Below, piece after piece: positions 15,809 through 26,523 of a DNA stretch of 26,565 nucleotides. The position numbers and the translations under genes are program-made. The notes below the pieces were generated by a model. The model saw nothing but the letters and a program-made list of their open reading frames with translations, made no database searches and was not told the DNA's origin. How positions within the stretch are numbered: the stretch's first letter is position 1; each line of letters opens with the position of its first letter. Origin of the DNA: Lobulomyces angularis (taxonomy: Eukaryota; Chytridiomycota; Chytridiomycetes; Lobulomycetales; Lobulomycetaceae); NCBI GenBank assembly GCA_027604685.1, contig JADHYX010000281.1, forward strand, positions 1 through 26,565, given 5' to 3'.

Positions 15809-16200
15809 TAGCATCAAAGTTTGATTCATTAATTTTATTTATTAATTCAATAAATTTCCTTTCTTGTAACAATATATTACACTCTTTCAAAAAAATTACT
15901 TAGAATCTGCTATTGTCATAAAAATCATTGTTATCTATAATTGATGTTGTTTCATGATTGTCCAAACACTCCATATGTTTTTTTAACAAATTCTACTCTT
16001 AAGCATTGAATTTTTTAATTACTAACTGTTTACTTTATTTGAATAATATTGTTTTATTAAGAAAATTTCGAATTGTTATTTTTTTGAAATAATTACAGTT
16101 GCCGAACTAAATGTGTTATTTAATTCGGTTTTAATGTCTGCAACAAGTATATTTTGGGTTGTTTCTTAAATTTTTTTAGGAAAGGTAAACAACTGTTCAT
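15756..16200 (-). CDS. Probable small gene with tiny first exon (orphan)
   Basis: On the minus strand an ATG at 16200 opens a 7-nt exon. A 29-nt intron (16165-16193, GTTGTT...TTTAAG) leads in frame to exon 16097-16164, giving MNKTTQNILVADIKTELNNT and a few more residues. A longer intron (15993-16096) then joins NLLKKHME in phase. From there the frame either ends at TAA 15900 (55 residues in total), or is spliced across 15899-15967 into FLKECNILLQERKFIELINK and stops at 15756 (about 80 residues, strongly helical). Small helical proteins of this kind occur as subunits of kinetochore or Mediator-type complexes, but no family is assigned. Evidence is frame continuity plus splice signals only. Confidence 0.35.
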
Positions 16201-16315
16201 TTTGAAAATGAAAATGTAATTCTTTTAAACTTTCAAAAGAAAATTTTTATTTACTGGAAATATGTGGCAGGTTATTCAAGCTAACAAAATAAAAAATGTA
16301 CGCAAAGCTAAATTT

Positions 16316-18143
16316 CTAATAGTTAGTTCTTAATCGTTTAGAACCATTTTCTCGTGTTATGGATTTATTTTGAATATGTGGTGAATTCGCTCTTAGAACG
16401 TAGTTTGGGGAACTATTTACCGAAACCTGCAATTCATGATTTACTTCAGTTTCCATATTCTCATTTTTTGAAAGTCTGCTACTTGACTTTTGTGGAGTTT
16501 TTTTTGGAGAATTGATAAAAATTTTTTTTTTTAAACTTGAACCAACACCACTTCGAGCTCTAGTTTTTCTGGGAGATGACATATTGAAATGATTGGTAGT
16601 TCTTCGCGGTGTTTTTATAGCTGATAGTCTTTCATTAATTTCTGCTTCAAATGTGGAATTGATCTAAATAAGGTTATTTAAATGTCAGTAATGAGTTAAT
16701 ACCTTCCACAAAACGCTATCAGTTTCAACTGCTTCGCATAAACCATGTGCATGAATTAACAATTCTATTAAAGAAGTCGACCAGTCAGTCGAGGTGGAGC
16801 ATGACTTTTTTGTCAACAGTGGTCCCCATACTTGTGCTAATTGCTTCGCCGCAGCTGAAAAACCTTTTGCAACAGAAGTGCTGCTTAGTCTACAGAGAAA
16901 ACCTACTAGCCACTGCAGCAGTTGTCTGTTTTTTAATGGAAACAATAGCATAGTATCTCTTAATAATTTTATAATATTCAATGTAGGTTCTAGTACACTA
17001 GCGGAAGGTATTCTTTTGGATTTCGACGAGTTATTTAGCGCTAAAATTCCTAAAAAAAATTAAACTTTTTTTTTTTAAGAAATAGATAAAAACCTTTAAA
17101 AATTATGTGAAGATGCTCAGGGATTACAGGATATTTACAATTATCTAAAATTTCCAACAAAATCCAGCTTAATTCTATGCAGTCAGACTCATTCAACAGT
17201 TCTACAACCAAATTAGCACCAATCTCTCTTATCTTTTCTGCCATTTTTTTTTTTTTTTCGTAATCGCCTTTTTCTTCGAACAGTCCTTGTAGCTTTCCTA
17301 ATCCATATTTTAGTAGAAAATTTGTCAAATAATATATTTCTTTAGGTATCAATAAATTATCAAATGCTTTGACATAAATTTTAAGATGACTAAGTTCCTG
17401 TGGAACATTTTTATTGATTTCTTTTTGACTTTTCGGCCTTCCTACTTCTGAGAAATTTTCACCAAAAATCGTATTTTTAATCTTTGATTTTATTGTAAAT
17501 GTGAATTCGACGTTCTTAAACAAAAATTTAGTAATTGTGAATATATTTTATATAAAAAAAATTTACTTTATTTATTGGAAAAAGAGAACTTGTGGAGAAA
17601 GAATTTTGATCAGTGGAAGCGTAAACAGTATTGAGATTGTGGCTTGATCTAGTCAACCTATTTTGTTGCGGTTGGTGATTTTCCTGAATTTTGTTTTGCT
17701 GTTTCTTTTGGTGCTCTTGCGATCTAGTGCTTGCCTCTGCCACGAAGTTTATACAGTTGTTCTCAATATCCATTAGTTGCGTATTATCTCGCATCGGATA
17801 AGACGGAAAAATTATATCTTTGGAATTATTGCCATGTCCACATAAGAAAGAACTTTCAGCTTCATAACTAAATTTTGAATTTTCTATCTCACTATAAACA
17901 TCTATATCAACAAACAAAACCCTTCGAAGTTTTTCTGCTGCAATCATTTTTGCTTCTTCTAACTCTGATATTGTGAGGTCATTTACAGTTTTAAGGAGGT
18001 CTATTCGAAATAAAATTTCCATTTCTTTAATTTTATTAGCTATTTCTGAAATTACCTTTCTTGCCCTTATCAACTTGCATCTCGTCATCGAGGTATTCCT
18101 CTTCATAATCATAACCTCTTCTTCTCTTCCTCGGAGTGTTCAT
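16316..18143 (-). CDS. RhoGAP-fold protein lacking the arginine finger
   Basis: Five exons give about 550 residues. The N-terminus is basic (MNTPRKRRR) then acidic, followed by a Gln/Asn-rich linker. A RhoGAP-like helical domain follows: IPKEIYYLTNFLLKYGL, KLQGLFEEKG, SDCIELSWILLEILDN, YPVIPEHL, NRQLLQWLVGFLCRLS and LAQVWGPLL. In active RhoGAPs the loop reads GIFRxxG; here the arginine-finger position is Glu (GLFEEKG), and the usual Lys/Arg of the LKxYLRELP helix are also missing, so GTPase activation is unlikely. The C-terminal tail is basic, and five S/T-P-x-K/R sites are present (TPRK at the N-terminus; TPRR, SPRK, SPKK and TPQK near the C-terminus), typical of CDK substrates. It may bind a Rho GTPase or act as a scaffold in the cell cycle; that role is inference. 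Start is the first in-frame ATG. Confidence 0.75.
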
Positions 18144-18292
18144 TTTATGTAAAGATCTCAAATTTCGTGATTCAATTTTTTTTAAGTTCCGTTTGGACCA
18201 AAATGAAATCAATTGAAAAAATTCATCAAAAACTAATTAGAAAAAATTGTCAATTTATATACAAAAGTCTGGAACCATGCTTTAAAGTACTT

Positions 18293-18461
18293 TCACCCCA
18301 TTATATTTAATGTTGCTGCGTCTTCCCTATAATTACAAGATTTCAATTCACCATTGCTCACACATTTCGTTTTTACAACAGAGCAGTCCACGATATTCGA
18401 TCATTTTTCCATTTTTACTTAGATTAGGATGTGGTCCTTCTTTATGATCTCTTTTTGCATT
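18293..18461 (-). pseudogene. Decayed C-terminus of a TnpB/Fanzor-like RNA-guided nuclease
   Basis: The minus strand reads GPHPNLSKNGKMIEYRGLLC and then, after a one-base frame change in an A5 run (18370-18374), KTKC, a short spacer, and NYREDAATLNIMG before TGA at 18293. This follows the C-terminal block of eukaryotic and viral TnpB-like (Fanzor) proteins: HGLLRC, a second Cys, then WNRDxAAxLN carrying the last RuvC acidic residue. The Arg-to-LNI spacing matches exactly, with Glu in place of the catalytic Asp. Upstream in the same frame there are stops (18462-18464 and others). A read with a 25-nt intron instead of the frameshift is possible but weaker. Dead remnant; the N-terminal domains are not visible. 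Confidence 0.5.
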
Positions 18462-18992
18462 TTAGGGATATACAGAGAAAGCAAGTTTAACTAAGTTTAA
18501 TATGGAGTTGTTGCATATTCAGTGTAATGTTTTGCCAAGTTTAATTTTTTTCTCTACATAAAACTGCACAACTAAAGGTTTTACTTTCTCTTACCGTACA
18601 AATTAAAAAAAATATACAGTGTAAATAAAAGTTTATAATCCAAAGCAATAGCTGTTTAAATTAGTACAATCAAATTTAAAGAGGCATATTGATGGTCACT
18701 ATGAAAATGAATTAAAGGTTATCAGCTGAACATGAATTTCCGTAATAAAAAGAATCCACAGTAAAATTTGTATCAGACATAATGTTTCTAGTAAAAATAG
18801 GTTATCTAAACAAGAATTTGAATGATTTTGAAGGTCCTATGAAAATAAAAAATTGAAAATTTCTAAAAAAAACAGGATCCAAAGACTGAGAAGAAAAATT
18901 AGTATTTCAATTTAAAAATTAGAAAATGCGCTTTCAAAGTTTAAAAGAGTTGAAAAATTAAAAATTTTTGAGACTTTCCAGTAATTCGGTAA
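18462..18992. other. Gene-poor A/T-rich stretch upstream of the nuclease remnant
   Basis: This interval holds only short open stretches in all frames. On the minus strand, frames leading into the nuclease remnant contain several stops (for example TAA at 18462-18464), and one short segment carries two close Cys (SCAVLC), conceivably the eroded first zinc-binding pair. Nothing here can be called as a working gene. Confidence 0.4.
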
Positions 18993-20000
18993 ATTTGCTC
19001 AGCGTTTCTCGCTCGATTTAAAGCAGATGTTTACATTGGGTATAATGGTACAGGAGGTGTTATCAGCAATGACTTCGATTTATTGGTTTGCGAAAAAACC
19101 AACCAATCTGTCAATGCTCTTTAACTGGAAACAAATATTCCAAAAATGTACCAGGAAAAGGATTAGTAACAGTTTTGAAGAATGTGAGTGCAATTGCAAG
19201 GTATTGTGAATTTCAAATTTAATTATTAATCATTTTCTTTAGTTTTGAAGAGGTAATTGATATATTGAGTGCAAAACTCAGGACGTTTTGTTTAAAAGTT
19301 TCAACCTGGCTCAGTTTCCATCAGCTCTTCAACAATTTTGTCCTAATGACATTTGGGCAGTGGTTAACCACCATTACCTCTGATAATGTATGTTAAAACA
19401 ATTTTAACTTTTCATTAACTTTTTTTGTGTAATGCAGGGCTAAATTTTTTGAACAAAAAAACTCGAGATGAAGTACTTCAATAACTTTATTTCTTAAAAT
19501 TGCAAGAAAAAACAAATACATAGGTAAAATGGTTCAAATCATAGTATAGTTTTCTTTTTTTATAGTGAATTTGAACTTCCTCTTTGGGTTTTTGTCTGTT
19601 TTATCGTAAAAATTACAATTTTTAGTTGGGACTTAAAATCTAATTTAAGTGCTAGTTTCTAGTTACATCTTACTTGGAAATCTAAGTTAGTGAAAGGTAG
19701 AAGGTTATAATGATAGTCTAAAAAAAAGCTATTAAAAATATTTTGACCTCTACCCTACTTTACATTTATAACACTGTTTTCATTTTCTAATAATTCTTAA
19801 ATATTGAAATATTGCATACTTCAATTTTAAGCCAACATTCTTATAACTTCTTTCAGCAACAAAACAAACAAAAAGTTGAAAATCCAGGTATCTCTCATCA
19901 TTTATAGAAATGAATTGGTGCTTAATGAAAACTTTCACAGATTTTTGAAGTGAATACAATTAAACCAGATGGTGGAGTATTTTTGTCTAATATTTGTTAA
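18993..20000 (+). other. Scattered coding-like segments, possible degraded or fast-evolving gene
   Basis: Three coding-like pieces lie on the plus strand. At 18993-19121 the frame contains ADVYIGYNGTGGVISNDFDL and stops at TAA 19122. At 19124-19200 a shifted frame reads GNKYSKNVPGKGLVTVLKNV and joins over a 42-nt intron (19201-19242) to SFEEVIDILSAK. At 19857-19887 and 19941-20000, separated by a well-formed 53-nt intron, is LKIQIFEVNTIKPDGGVFLS ending at TAA 20000, 14 bp short of the convergent gene. No family is recognised. Either a frame break has made a pseudogene or further introns were missed; the 19395-19856 part shows nothing. Confidence 0.25.
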
Positions 20001-20014
20001 AAATAACGCTGCAT

Positions 20015-21337
20015 CTAATTTTTTCTGTTGCTGTTAAAATTTGGTTTTGTTGAATGTAAGAGGGTATCGTAAGAATAATTTCGATTTTTACGATTAGAAC
20101 CATAAGAAGTAGTCCTATCTTTGTCCCTCTTATCATTTTGATAATATTCACGCTTGGTGTCAACATCTCGATCTTTGTTGCGTTTTGCGTCTCTGGGAAA
20201 GGAAGGATACTCCTTATTTTGATACGTTCGGTCGGTGTAATGTTCGTCATTGAGATATTCATGATTTATGGGACTAGATCGTCTACTCCTTTTACTCGGC
20301 GGCGGTGATATCTTTTTGCTTTTACTTGCAGTTGATTTATATTTTGAAAAAATTGTGTCAGGCTTATTTTCCGATTTTGTAGCCTGTAGCCACTCAGGGA
20401 AGTTCATAGCGTCAGCATTGAATGCAGAGGATTTCCAAGAGCGACTATTTCGAAAATAAATTTCGCATTCCTAATTACAATTTAGTTTAATAAAAAGAAA
20501 AGAACAGTTTTTACATCTCCAAAATGTTTTCTAGAGCCACAATTGTAACAAGATATTAGCGGTTTTTTGGTGATTTTTACAACATCTGGATCAAAGTTAT
20601 ACTGGCGCCATACCCAACAACATTCAAATGTCTTATGAGAAGTTGACCTACAAAATTCGCAAAATCTTGATGTTTCTACAGAAGTGCAGTTCTTATAAAA
20701 AATGTTAATAATAAATTTCTAGGCAATTTAGAGTATCTACCCCATTCATATGGCCGATATTTCCACATCGGAAACAAACTTCTCCTAGTGAACACTTTGC
20801 GGGATCATGGTCTTTTCTGCAAACATTGCAAGGTATAATTACACTAGGGCAATCTCTTAGTACTAAGCACAATTTATAAAAAAGTAAGATGAACACCATC
20901 TGAAAAATTAAAATCTTACTGTGGCCAGCCTTCATGCAAAATTTACACTTTATTAAAGTGCTTTTATCGATAAAATATCGAGAAGAAGGTGTAAAAAATG
21001 AGGTATCAAACTGTTCTTCATCAAATTTAACTTTAGATGGTAGGGACTCTTTCAAAACTGGAAATTCTGTTATGTTTATAGTTTCTTCTAAAGGCAGATT
21101 AACGTTACTAGTGTCCATTGTTTCTGAGGAGGACTGCATCATCTGATTTTGTTTCAGTAACTGCAACTGCCCGTAAGAAGTAAAAGACAACAATTTTTCT
21201 TCTGCTTTTTTTAGCTCTTCATCATCGGAATCCTCCTGATCAGATTCTTTATCTAAATTTAAGTTACTATAAATGTTGTACTTGTCATAACTAAATTCTC
21301 GTTCGTTGTCTGAGTCATCTAAATAATTTTGAAACAT
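20015..21337 (-). CDS. Air1/Air2-type (ZCCHC7) five-zinc-knuckle protein, TRAMP RNA surveillance
   Basis: RNA-binding subunit of the TRAMP polyadenylation complex, which marks nuclear RNAs for exosome decay. Four exons give about 385 residues. The N-terminus is acidic (DDSDNEREF; DQEDSDDEELKK). Five zinc knuckles follow: CKFCMKAGHILRDC, CNVCRKDHDPAKC (one residue short, as in some Air proteins), CFRCGNIGHMNGNC, CEFCRSTSHKTFEC and CYNCGSRKHFGDEC. Three knuckles are split by introns, and each is completed only when the intron is removed, which confirms the splice choices. After the fourth knuckle comes VWRQYNF, equivalent to the conserved IWRxY motif of Air proteins. The C-terminus is Arg/Lys/Asp/Tyr-rich and disordered. 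Five knuckles plus WRxY favour Air1/2 over CNBP/Gis2-type proteins. Confidence 0.88.
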
Positions 21338-21394
21338 TTTTGATTAAATACAATTTTTTTTTAGGTTATTAAAATAATTCAAAAAAAAAAAAAA
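21338..21394. promoter_or_regulatory. 57-bp divergent promoter interval, Air-like / GPATCH11 genes
   Basis: The opposing start codons of the Air-like and GPATCH11 genes are 57 bases apart. The interval holds long T and A runs and must serve both genes, or each promoter extends into the other gene's 5' end. No specific motif is claimed. Confidence 0.45.
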
Positions 21395-22468
21395 ATGAAT
21401 GATGATGAGGAAAAGAAAAAAGACAGTTCTTCACCAAAGGAATCAGATTCAGAAGAAGATTTTATGAGTGACAAGTTTCTAACTGTTGATGAAAATTTGA
21501 AAACTAAAAAAATTTTAACTCATAAACAGAAAATAGAAAACAACAAAATTAAACTTGAACAAAGTAGCAGAAAATTGGACAAAAAGGAATTACTGGATAT
21601 GACTAAAAAAGCATTAGGTTTGCATGTTTATTATTTTTGTTTTTATTTTTGAACTAAGTGAGACGGTCTTTTTTAAGAAACACCAATTAACCAAACAAAC
21701 ATTGGTTATAAAATGCTGCAAAAAATGGGATATAAGTAAGTGAAATCCAATTTTTTTTTGTTTTTATTTCTTTATTGAACTTTCACTTTATAAATATTTT
21801 CAAATCTGAAACTTAAATATTAATAGTGATTATTTGCTTAAGACCCGGTGCAACGTTAGGAAAATCGCAGCAGGGTTTAATTGAGCCGCTGAAGATAAAT
21901 TTGGAACAGCAAAAGCGAAAAGGCTTAGGAAGCACCAGTAAAGTGGCGATTGAAAATTTGAAGAGAAAGTTCAATAGAATGGATGAAGTAGAAACACCAA
22001 AATTAGAGGAAGAACAACTTAAAGAGTTTTTAAAAAGAAAAAACCATATAAACTTAATAAAATTAGATGAAATTGATGTTAAGAAAGCGCGGAACGTTTG
22101 TAAATTATTGGATATGCAATACGATGTTGAGAGGAATTTGTTTTGGGAGATTGAGCGTAAAGAAAGACTTATTGATGATAACATCGGTAAAGTAGTAGTG
22201 AATGACATTGATGAATTTGCAGAAAATTATGATGTAAAATTGTTGATAATTTTTCAAAATTTACATTTTGTTTTCGTAGACCTCCACTCAAATTCAAATG
22301 ATAGCTTCTTATTTGAAAGAAACTCACTTTTACTGCATGTGGTGTGGTAATAATTAAACAATTTTGTTTTGTTTTTTCTAATCGATCTGTGAAGGTGAAA
22401 AATTTAAAAATTTAGAGGAATTTGCCGAGATTTGCCCAGGCCAAACTAGAGAAGATCACGATTTATAA
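21395..22468 (+). CDS. G-patch protein GPATCH11 (CCDC75) homologue
   Basis: Five exons give about 270 residues. The N-terminus is acidic and Ser-rich, then Lys-rich (MNDDEEKKKDSSSPKESDSE). A G-patch spans two introns: NIGYKMLQKMGYK joined to PGATLGKSQQGLIEPL, with the conserved glycines and hydrophobics. A charged helical region follows (LEEEQLKEFLKRK). The C-terminal DUF4187-type block carries YLKETHFYCMWCG and, after a last intron, EEFAEICPGQTREDHDL, as in human GPATCH11. G-patch proteins bind and activate DEAH helicases; GPATCH11 itself is linked to splicing and the nucleus. Two introns end in AAG, and one (about 21738-21840) is long for this window at about 100 nt. Reading past the last two introns would lose the conserved CxxC block. 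Confidence 0.88.
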
Positions 22469-22640
22469 ATTTAACTTTTTGCAGTGCTTCCTTTTCTATG
22501 GGCTCATTTTTTCGAAAGCAAATTTTTTTTTGATTTTTAAATTATTACAGAATATATTAAAAATATCTCAAGCTTTACATTCTAAATAATCGATATCAAT
22601 ATATGATGTGGGAAACAATAAAAGTATATAATGTGCAAAA

Positions 22641-25600
22641 CTAATTAAAACCTTCAAATATAACTACCTCTTCAAAATTATTTGTTCCCACAATGTATCC
22701 AACTTTTAACCTCAGCCTGACTGGAACATTATTAGGATTTTCGATTTTTAGCATTTGAGTTTCGGGTTTTCCCATTTTAACATGAGTTCCTGATGGTGGA
22801 TCCATTGTTAATTTTAAACTCTTTGGCACTGCTACTTGAAATTGCAATCCAGATATTTCTCCATAGCTGCAACTAAAAGTGGTTGTTATTTGTAAATCAG
22901 TGCCATTTATCTTTATGGGTGACATGGTTATCAACAGATTGTTTTTACTGTAACATGTATACTTCTGAGCAGGCTGCACAGATGCCGATGAATTTCCAAA
23001 TAAATCATCTAACATATTATTATTCGAAACAGGATTACTGGTTGCTGATAAATTGGTTCCACCGTTAAATAAATCTCCTAGTAAATCCATATTATTAGGC
23101 TGTCCCTTTTTTGTTGCAGGAGTGGTTTTTCCGCCTAATCCTATTTCTCCGAACAGATCAGAAATATCCTGCAGAGTAAATTATAAAAAACATGTAGCAA
23201 AATTATATTTTCATACATCTTTTTTTACAGTTGTTGAGGTGTTCTTATTAGTTGATGGACCAAACAAGTCGTTGAATATATCATCTGCAGGTTTGGTCGA
23301 TTTAGGTTGCGAACTGTTGCCTTGGGAAGCAGCGGAAAGTGATAAATCTAAATAAATAGAATTAAAATATATTACTCAAAGGTTTACCTTCACCAGTGCC
23401 TTTTCTAGCTTCCTCTCTCTGAGCGCTTTCTAATACAGGAACCATTTCTAGCAATGCCAATCTAAAAAAAAAAAAAAAATATAGTAATAAAAAAATAGAA
23501 AAAAACTTCGAAATACCGCTGCTCCTTACTTAATGACCAAAATTGAGTATATTCAACAGCCCGTTGCTGTAATTCCATGTCCATGTTTGTTCTATACCTT
23601 ACAACTAAACTTCTTATCTGCCTACATTGATACAATAAATTACTAGAAAAATGAATGAAGTCTTACGTCACAATGCCATCATCTTTAAAACGTGATGTCA
23701 ACTTTACTAATGCTGTAACAGAATACCACTTAACTAATGTAGTAGCGTATGGGCCTCTAAGAATAGAGGAAAAAAGTTCAAAAACTTCTCTTTCTGAAGG
23801 AGGGCTTTCACCACCAGACCCATCTCCCCCATCCTCCTCATCGGCTACAGGATCACTTGATAAGCTTACACCGCTGACAAGTAAATCACCGAATTCTCCA
23901 ATACACCAAACAGTTGCTTGAAGCATACCTTCTTGTGATAATGCTTTTTCACCTTCGTGTTTTACAATGTTATAAAGTTTTCGAACACCATACCCTTGTA
24001 ATGGTTGTGGGCCGGTACTGACTAGTTTTATAAAGGTATTTACAACGCGCTGATCCACCCATGACCCAGCAACTCGAAGAACTCGAATGACTGTATCAAC
24101 TTCCCAACGTTTATTTGGCCTATATCTACCAGCAACATCGCATATCCTTGAAGCAACACTACTCTTTATTTCTCCTTCACAAACTTCCAAGAAGGATAAA
24201 AGTTCTCTGGTTAAAATTCTTATATTTTGTGGGGCGATCAGATAAAATGACAAATCCAGTGCCCTTCTACGAATTGAGATATCAGGATCCCGTAAACAGT
24301 CTAAGATTGTAGTTCTGTGTCTTTGAAGCGCAGTAGAATCAACTGCAGCAGAAGCTGAGGTTCTTGTTAACGTTGTTAATGCAACATATCTAAATTTGCT
24401 TTAACTTAGTATTTTGAAATGCATTTAATTTTACCTGATGTTGTTGTCTCGGTTACCTAAAAATTTACCCAAGATGTTAATACCAAGAACTTTCAGGGGA
24501 GACTCTGATTCAATGTCCATAATAGTTAAAACAGTTTCATATAATATTGCGTTTCCAACATTTTTGGATGATTCAGTGTTAGTTGCAACCTAAGTATATG
24601 TTTTTTTTAAAAAAAACTTGGCGAAACAACATTAATTGATCACCTGTGCTAATATATCGTTCATAGCATCACTTGCTGTTGCATCACCTTTTCCTAATAG
24701 TCGCATCAATCTTAAAATTTTTACTTGCAAAAAGGGGTCTGTAATGCCACTAACATCGTGTTCTGGACTGTAACCTGCAGTAACTAAATTCTTTAGGTGT
24801 CTAACTAAAACAGGTACTAGCTAATAAATACTTTAAATCTGAGAATAATAAACTAAAATTACCAATTTGGAGTCATTTAAAATTTCTTGAGAGAGCATAC
24901 ACATTTCAGTTAATAGAGTAACACCAGTCAATAAAACTGCATGATTCCTTTCATTAAGAAGCCCTTTAACTTTAGTTTGATAATTTTCCATTAAATCTGG
25001 AACTTTTTTAATAATTCTTAATGCACATAATGCTGCCTTAAAAGAAATTTTTTTTTTTAATAAAAATTTTTTTATAAAAAAAAACCTTCTTTCTGATGTA
25101 AGAATTTGAACTTCCTAACAGTTTTTCCACCTCCATACTCAAATCTCTAGCCATTTCTGGAGATGAAATGTTTCCCATCGTGCATAATGCTAATCCAACT
25201 ATAAACATATTTGAATTATTCATGTCACTAAAATTTATTTTAAGTAAAGTAAAAATAAAAAAAATTTTTCATGTTAAACATTAAAGAATTAAAAAATAAA
25301 AACTCTACTTTTTTAAGCAATTGGTTACTAGAGTTAACACTTCTTGATTTTCATCTAATAAAAGCATAATTCCTAAATATCCTAATCTTTTATCAGCAAA
25401 CCGAGGAGAGGCAGCTTTATATTTTATAAAAGTATTAAATTACCCAAAAAAATAATAATATAAAATGAAATTACCCAATTTTAAACATTCCATTTGACCA
25501 AAATGTGCAGGATATCCCAACATATGGATGTATAATAATTTAGCTACATTTTGATGGCGGGAATCCAAATTTTCTTCTTTAAAAGCAGTTCTTATAGCAG

Positions 25601-25758
25601 CAGATTCTCTAGCGATTACTGCTCGTTCATCAGCTGCTGTTTTGCATGCTCTTATGCTTTTAATCAAATCTTTCAATCTAAAAACTCCAATTCTAAAACA
25701 ATTTTTATAACTAAATTTGAAATACTGCTTTAAAATACCTTGGTATATATTTTTCCAT
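22641..25758 (-). CDS. AP-1 complex subunit gamma (gamma-adaptin)
   Basis: Large subunit of the AP-1 clathrin adaptor that sorts cargo between the trans-Golgi network and endosomes. The first exon (MEKYIPR) splices to [20 protein letters not shown] and [20 protein letters not shown], diagnostic for gamma-adaptin. The helical-repeat trunk is intact, with segments such as [35 protein letters not shown] and [19 protein letters not shown] Ser/Pro-rich hinge contains repeated DLF/DLL-type motifs ([29 protein letters not shown]), plausible clathrin or accessory-protein binding sites. The C-terminal ear runs from about [13 protein letters not shown] to [11 protein letters not shown]. About a dozen short introns interrupt it; total about 850 residues, normal for the family. 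The ear's match makes AP-1 gamma preferable to AP-2 alpha or AP-3 delta. Confidence 0.95.
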
Positions 25759-25851
25759 CTGTATTATAATTTTTTTTGGATAGATCAAATTTTTTTGCGT
25801 AACAAAATTGAACCTTTATTCAATCACTCATAACCTTTTGCTATTCAAATC
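25759..25851. promoter_or_regulatory. Divergent promoter interval, gamma-adaptin / V-ATPase G genes
   Basis: The two opposing ATGs are 93 bases apart, so both promoters and leaders must be compressed here. The sequence is A/T-rich with a T run near the gamma-adaptin side. No binding motif is assigned. Confidence 0.45.
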
Positions 25852-26523
25852 ATGGCTTCAGCTGTTGGTAACATTGTCTAAATTATATTAAGGCTACTGG
25901 TAACCTTATTTACTTTAAATTTTTATTGCAGGAATTCAAACTTTATTGGAAGCTGAAAAGGAAGCTGCTAAAATAGTAGCGAAAGCGAGACAATGTAAGA
26001 AAAATAACATTTAAATTAATAAATGTGGAATTATCTCTAGATAGAGTTCAACGACTAAAAGAAGCAAGGCAGGAGGCTGCAAAAGAAATTGAAGCACTCA
26101 AACAACAAAAGAATGCCGAGTTTATTAATTTTGAAAAACAGGTATGTTTTACTTTTACTTTTATTTTTTTATAAGTGATATCATCTGTATATACATATCA
26201 TATCTATATAACCACTACCTTTTTTTGGATTAATTTCTAACTTTACTTTTTTACGTTTATATTATAATATAGTTTTCAGGTAGTTCAGACAATGCTGTAA
26301 CCAAAGTAAATAAGGAAACTGAAGAAAAGTTGGTTAAGAACAATGAAACTTATTTAAAAAACAAAGATGCCGTTATTGAAAAACTTATGAAGGCTATTCA
26401 AAATGTTGAACCAGAAGTATTTGCCAGCTTTAATTACTCAATATTTTTACTCTAACAATCTTTTTTTTTTTTTTATTATTTTTTTAGGTCCACAAAAACG
26501 TCAAAATTGCTTTGCGTAGTTAA
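25852..26523 (+). CDS. VMA10: V-type proton ATPase subunit G (Vma10)
   Basis: Peripheral-stalk subunit that, paired with subunit E, links the V1 motor to the membrane sector of the proton pump on vacuole and endosome membranes. Five exons encode 119 residues, close to the family length. The conserved N-terminal helix reads GIQTLLEAEKEAAKIVAKAR, followed by RLKEARQEAAKEIEALKQQK, as in yeast Vma10 and animal G subunits; the C-terminal half is a charged coiled coil ending PEVHKNVKIALRS. The first exon is only 16 coding bases. Exon 4 may begin at FSGSSD, or 9 nt later if TTTTCAG is used as acceptor. The last intron ends in a very long T tract. Stop TAA at 26521-26523. Confidence 0.93.

Noticed and set aside
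18203..18310. Plus-strand small open frame (MKSIEKIHQKL...), which could be extended by splicing
   Set aside because: It lies opposite the nuclease fossil, whose family motifs explain the sequence better, and it shows no family resemblance.
18715..18780. Minus-strand short frame beginning MSDTNFTVDSF
   Set aside because: Only 22 codons; equally plausible short frames exist on the other strand here, so it is not distinguishable from chance.
20015..21337. CNBP/Gis2 or retroelement Gag as the source of the zinc knuckles
   Set aside because: The five knuckles, the WRxY motif and the acidic N-terminus fit Air1/2; no reverse transcriptase, integrase or repeats lie nearby.
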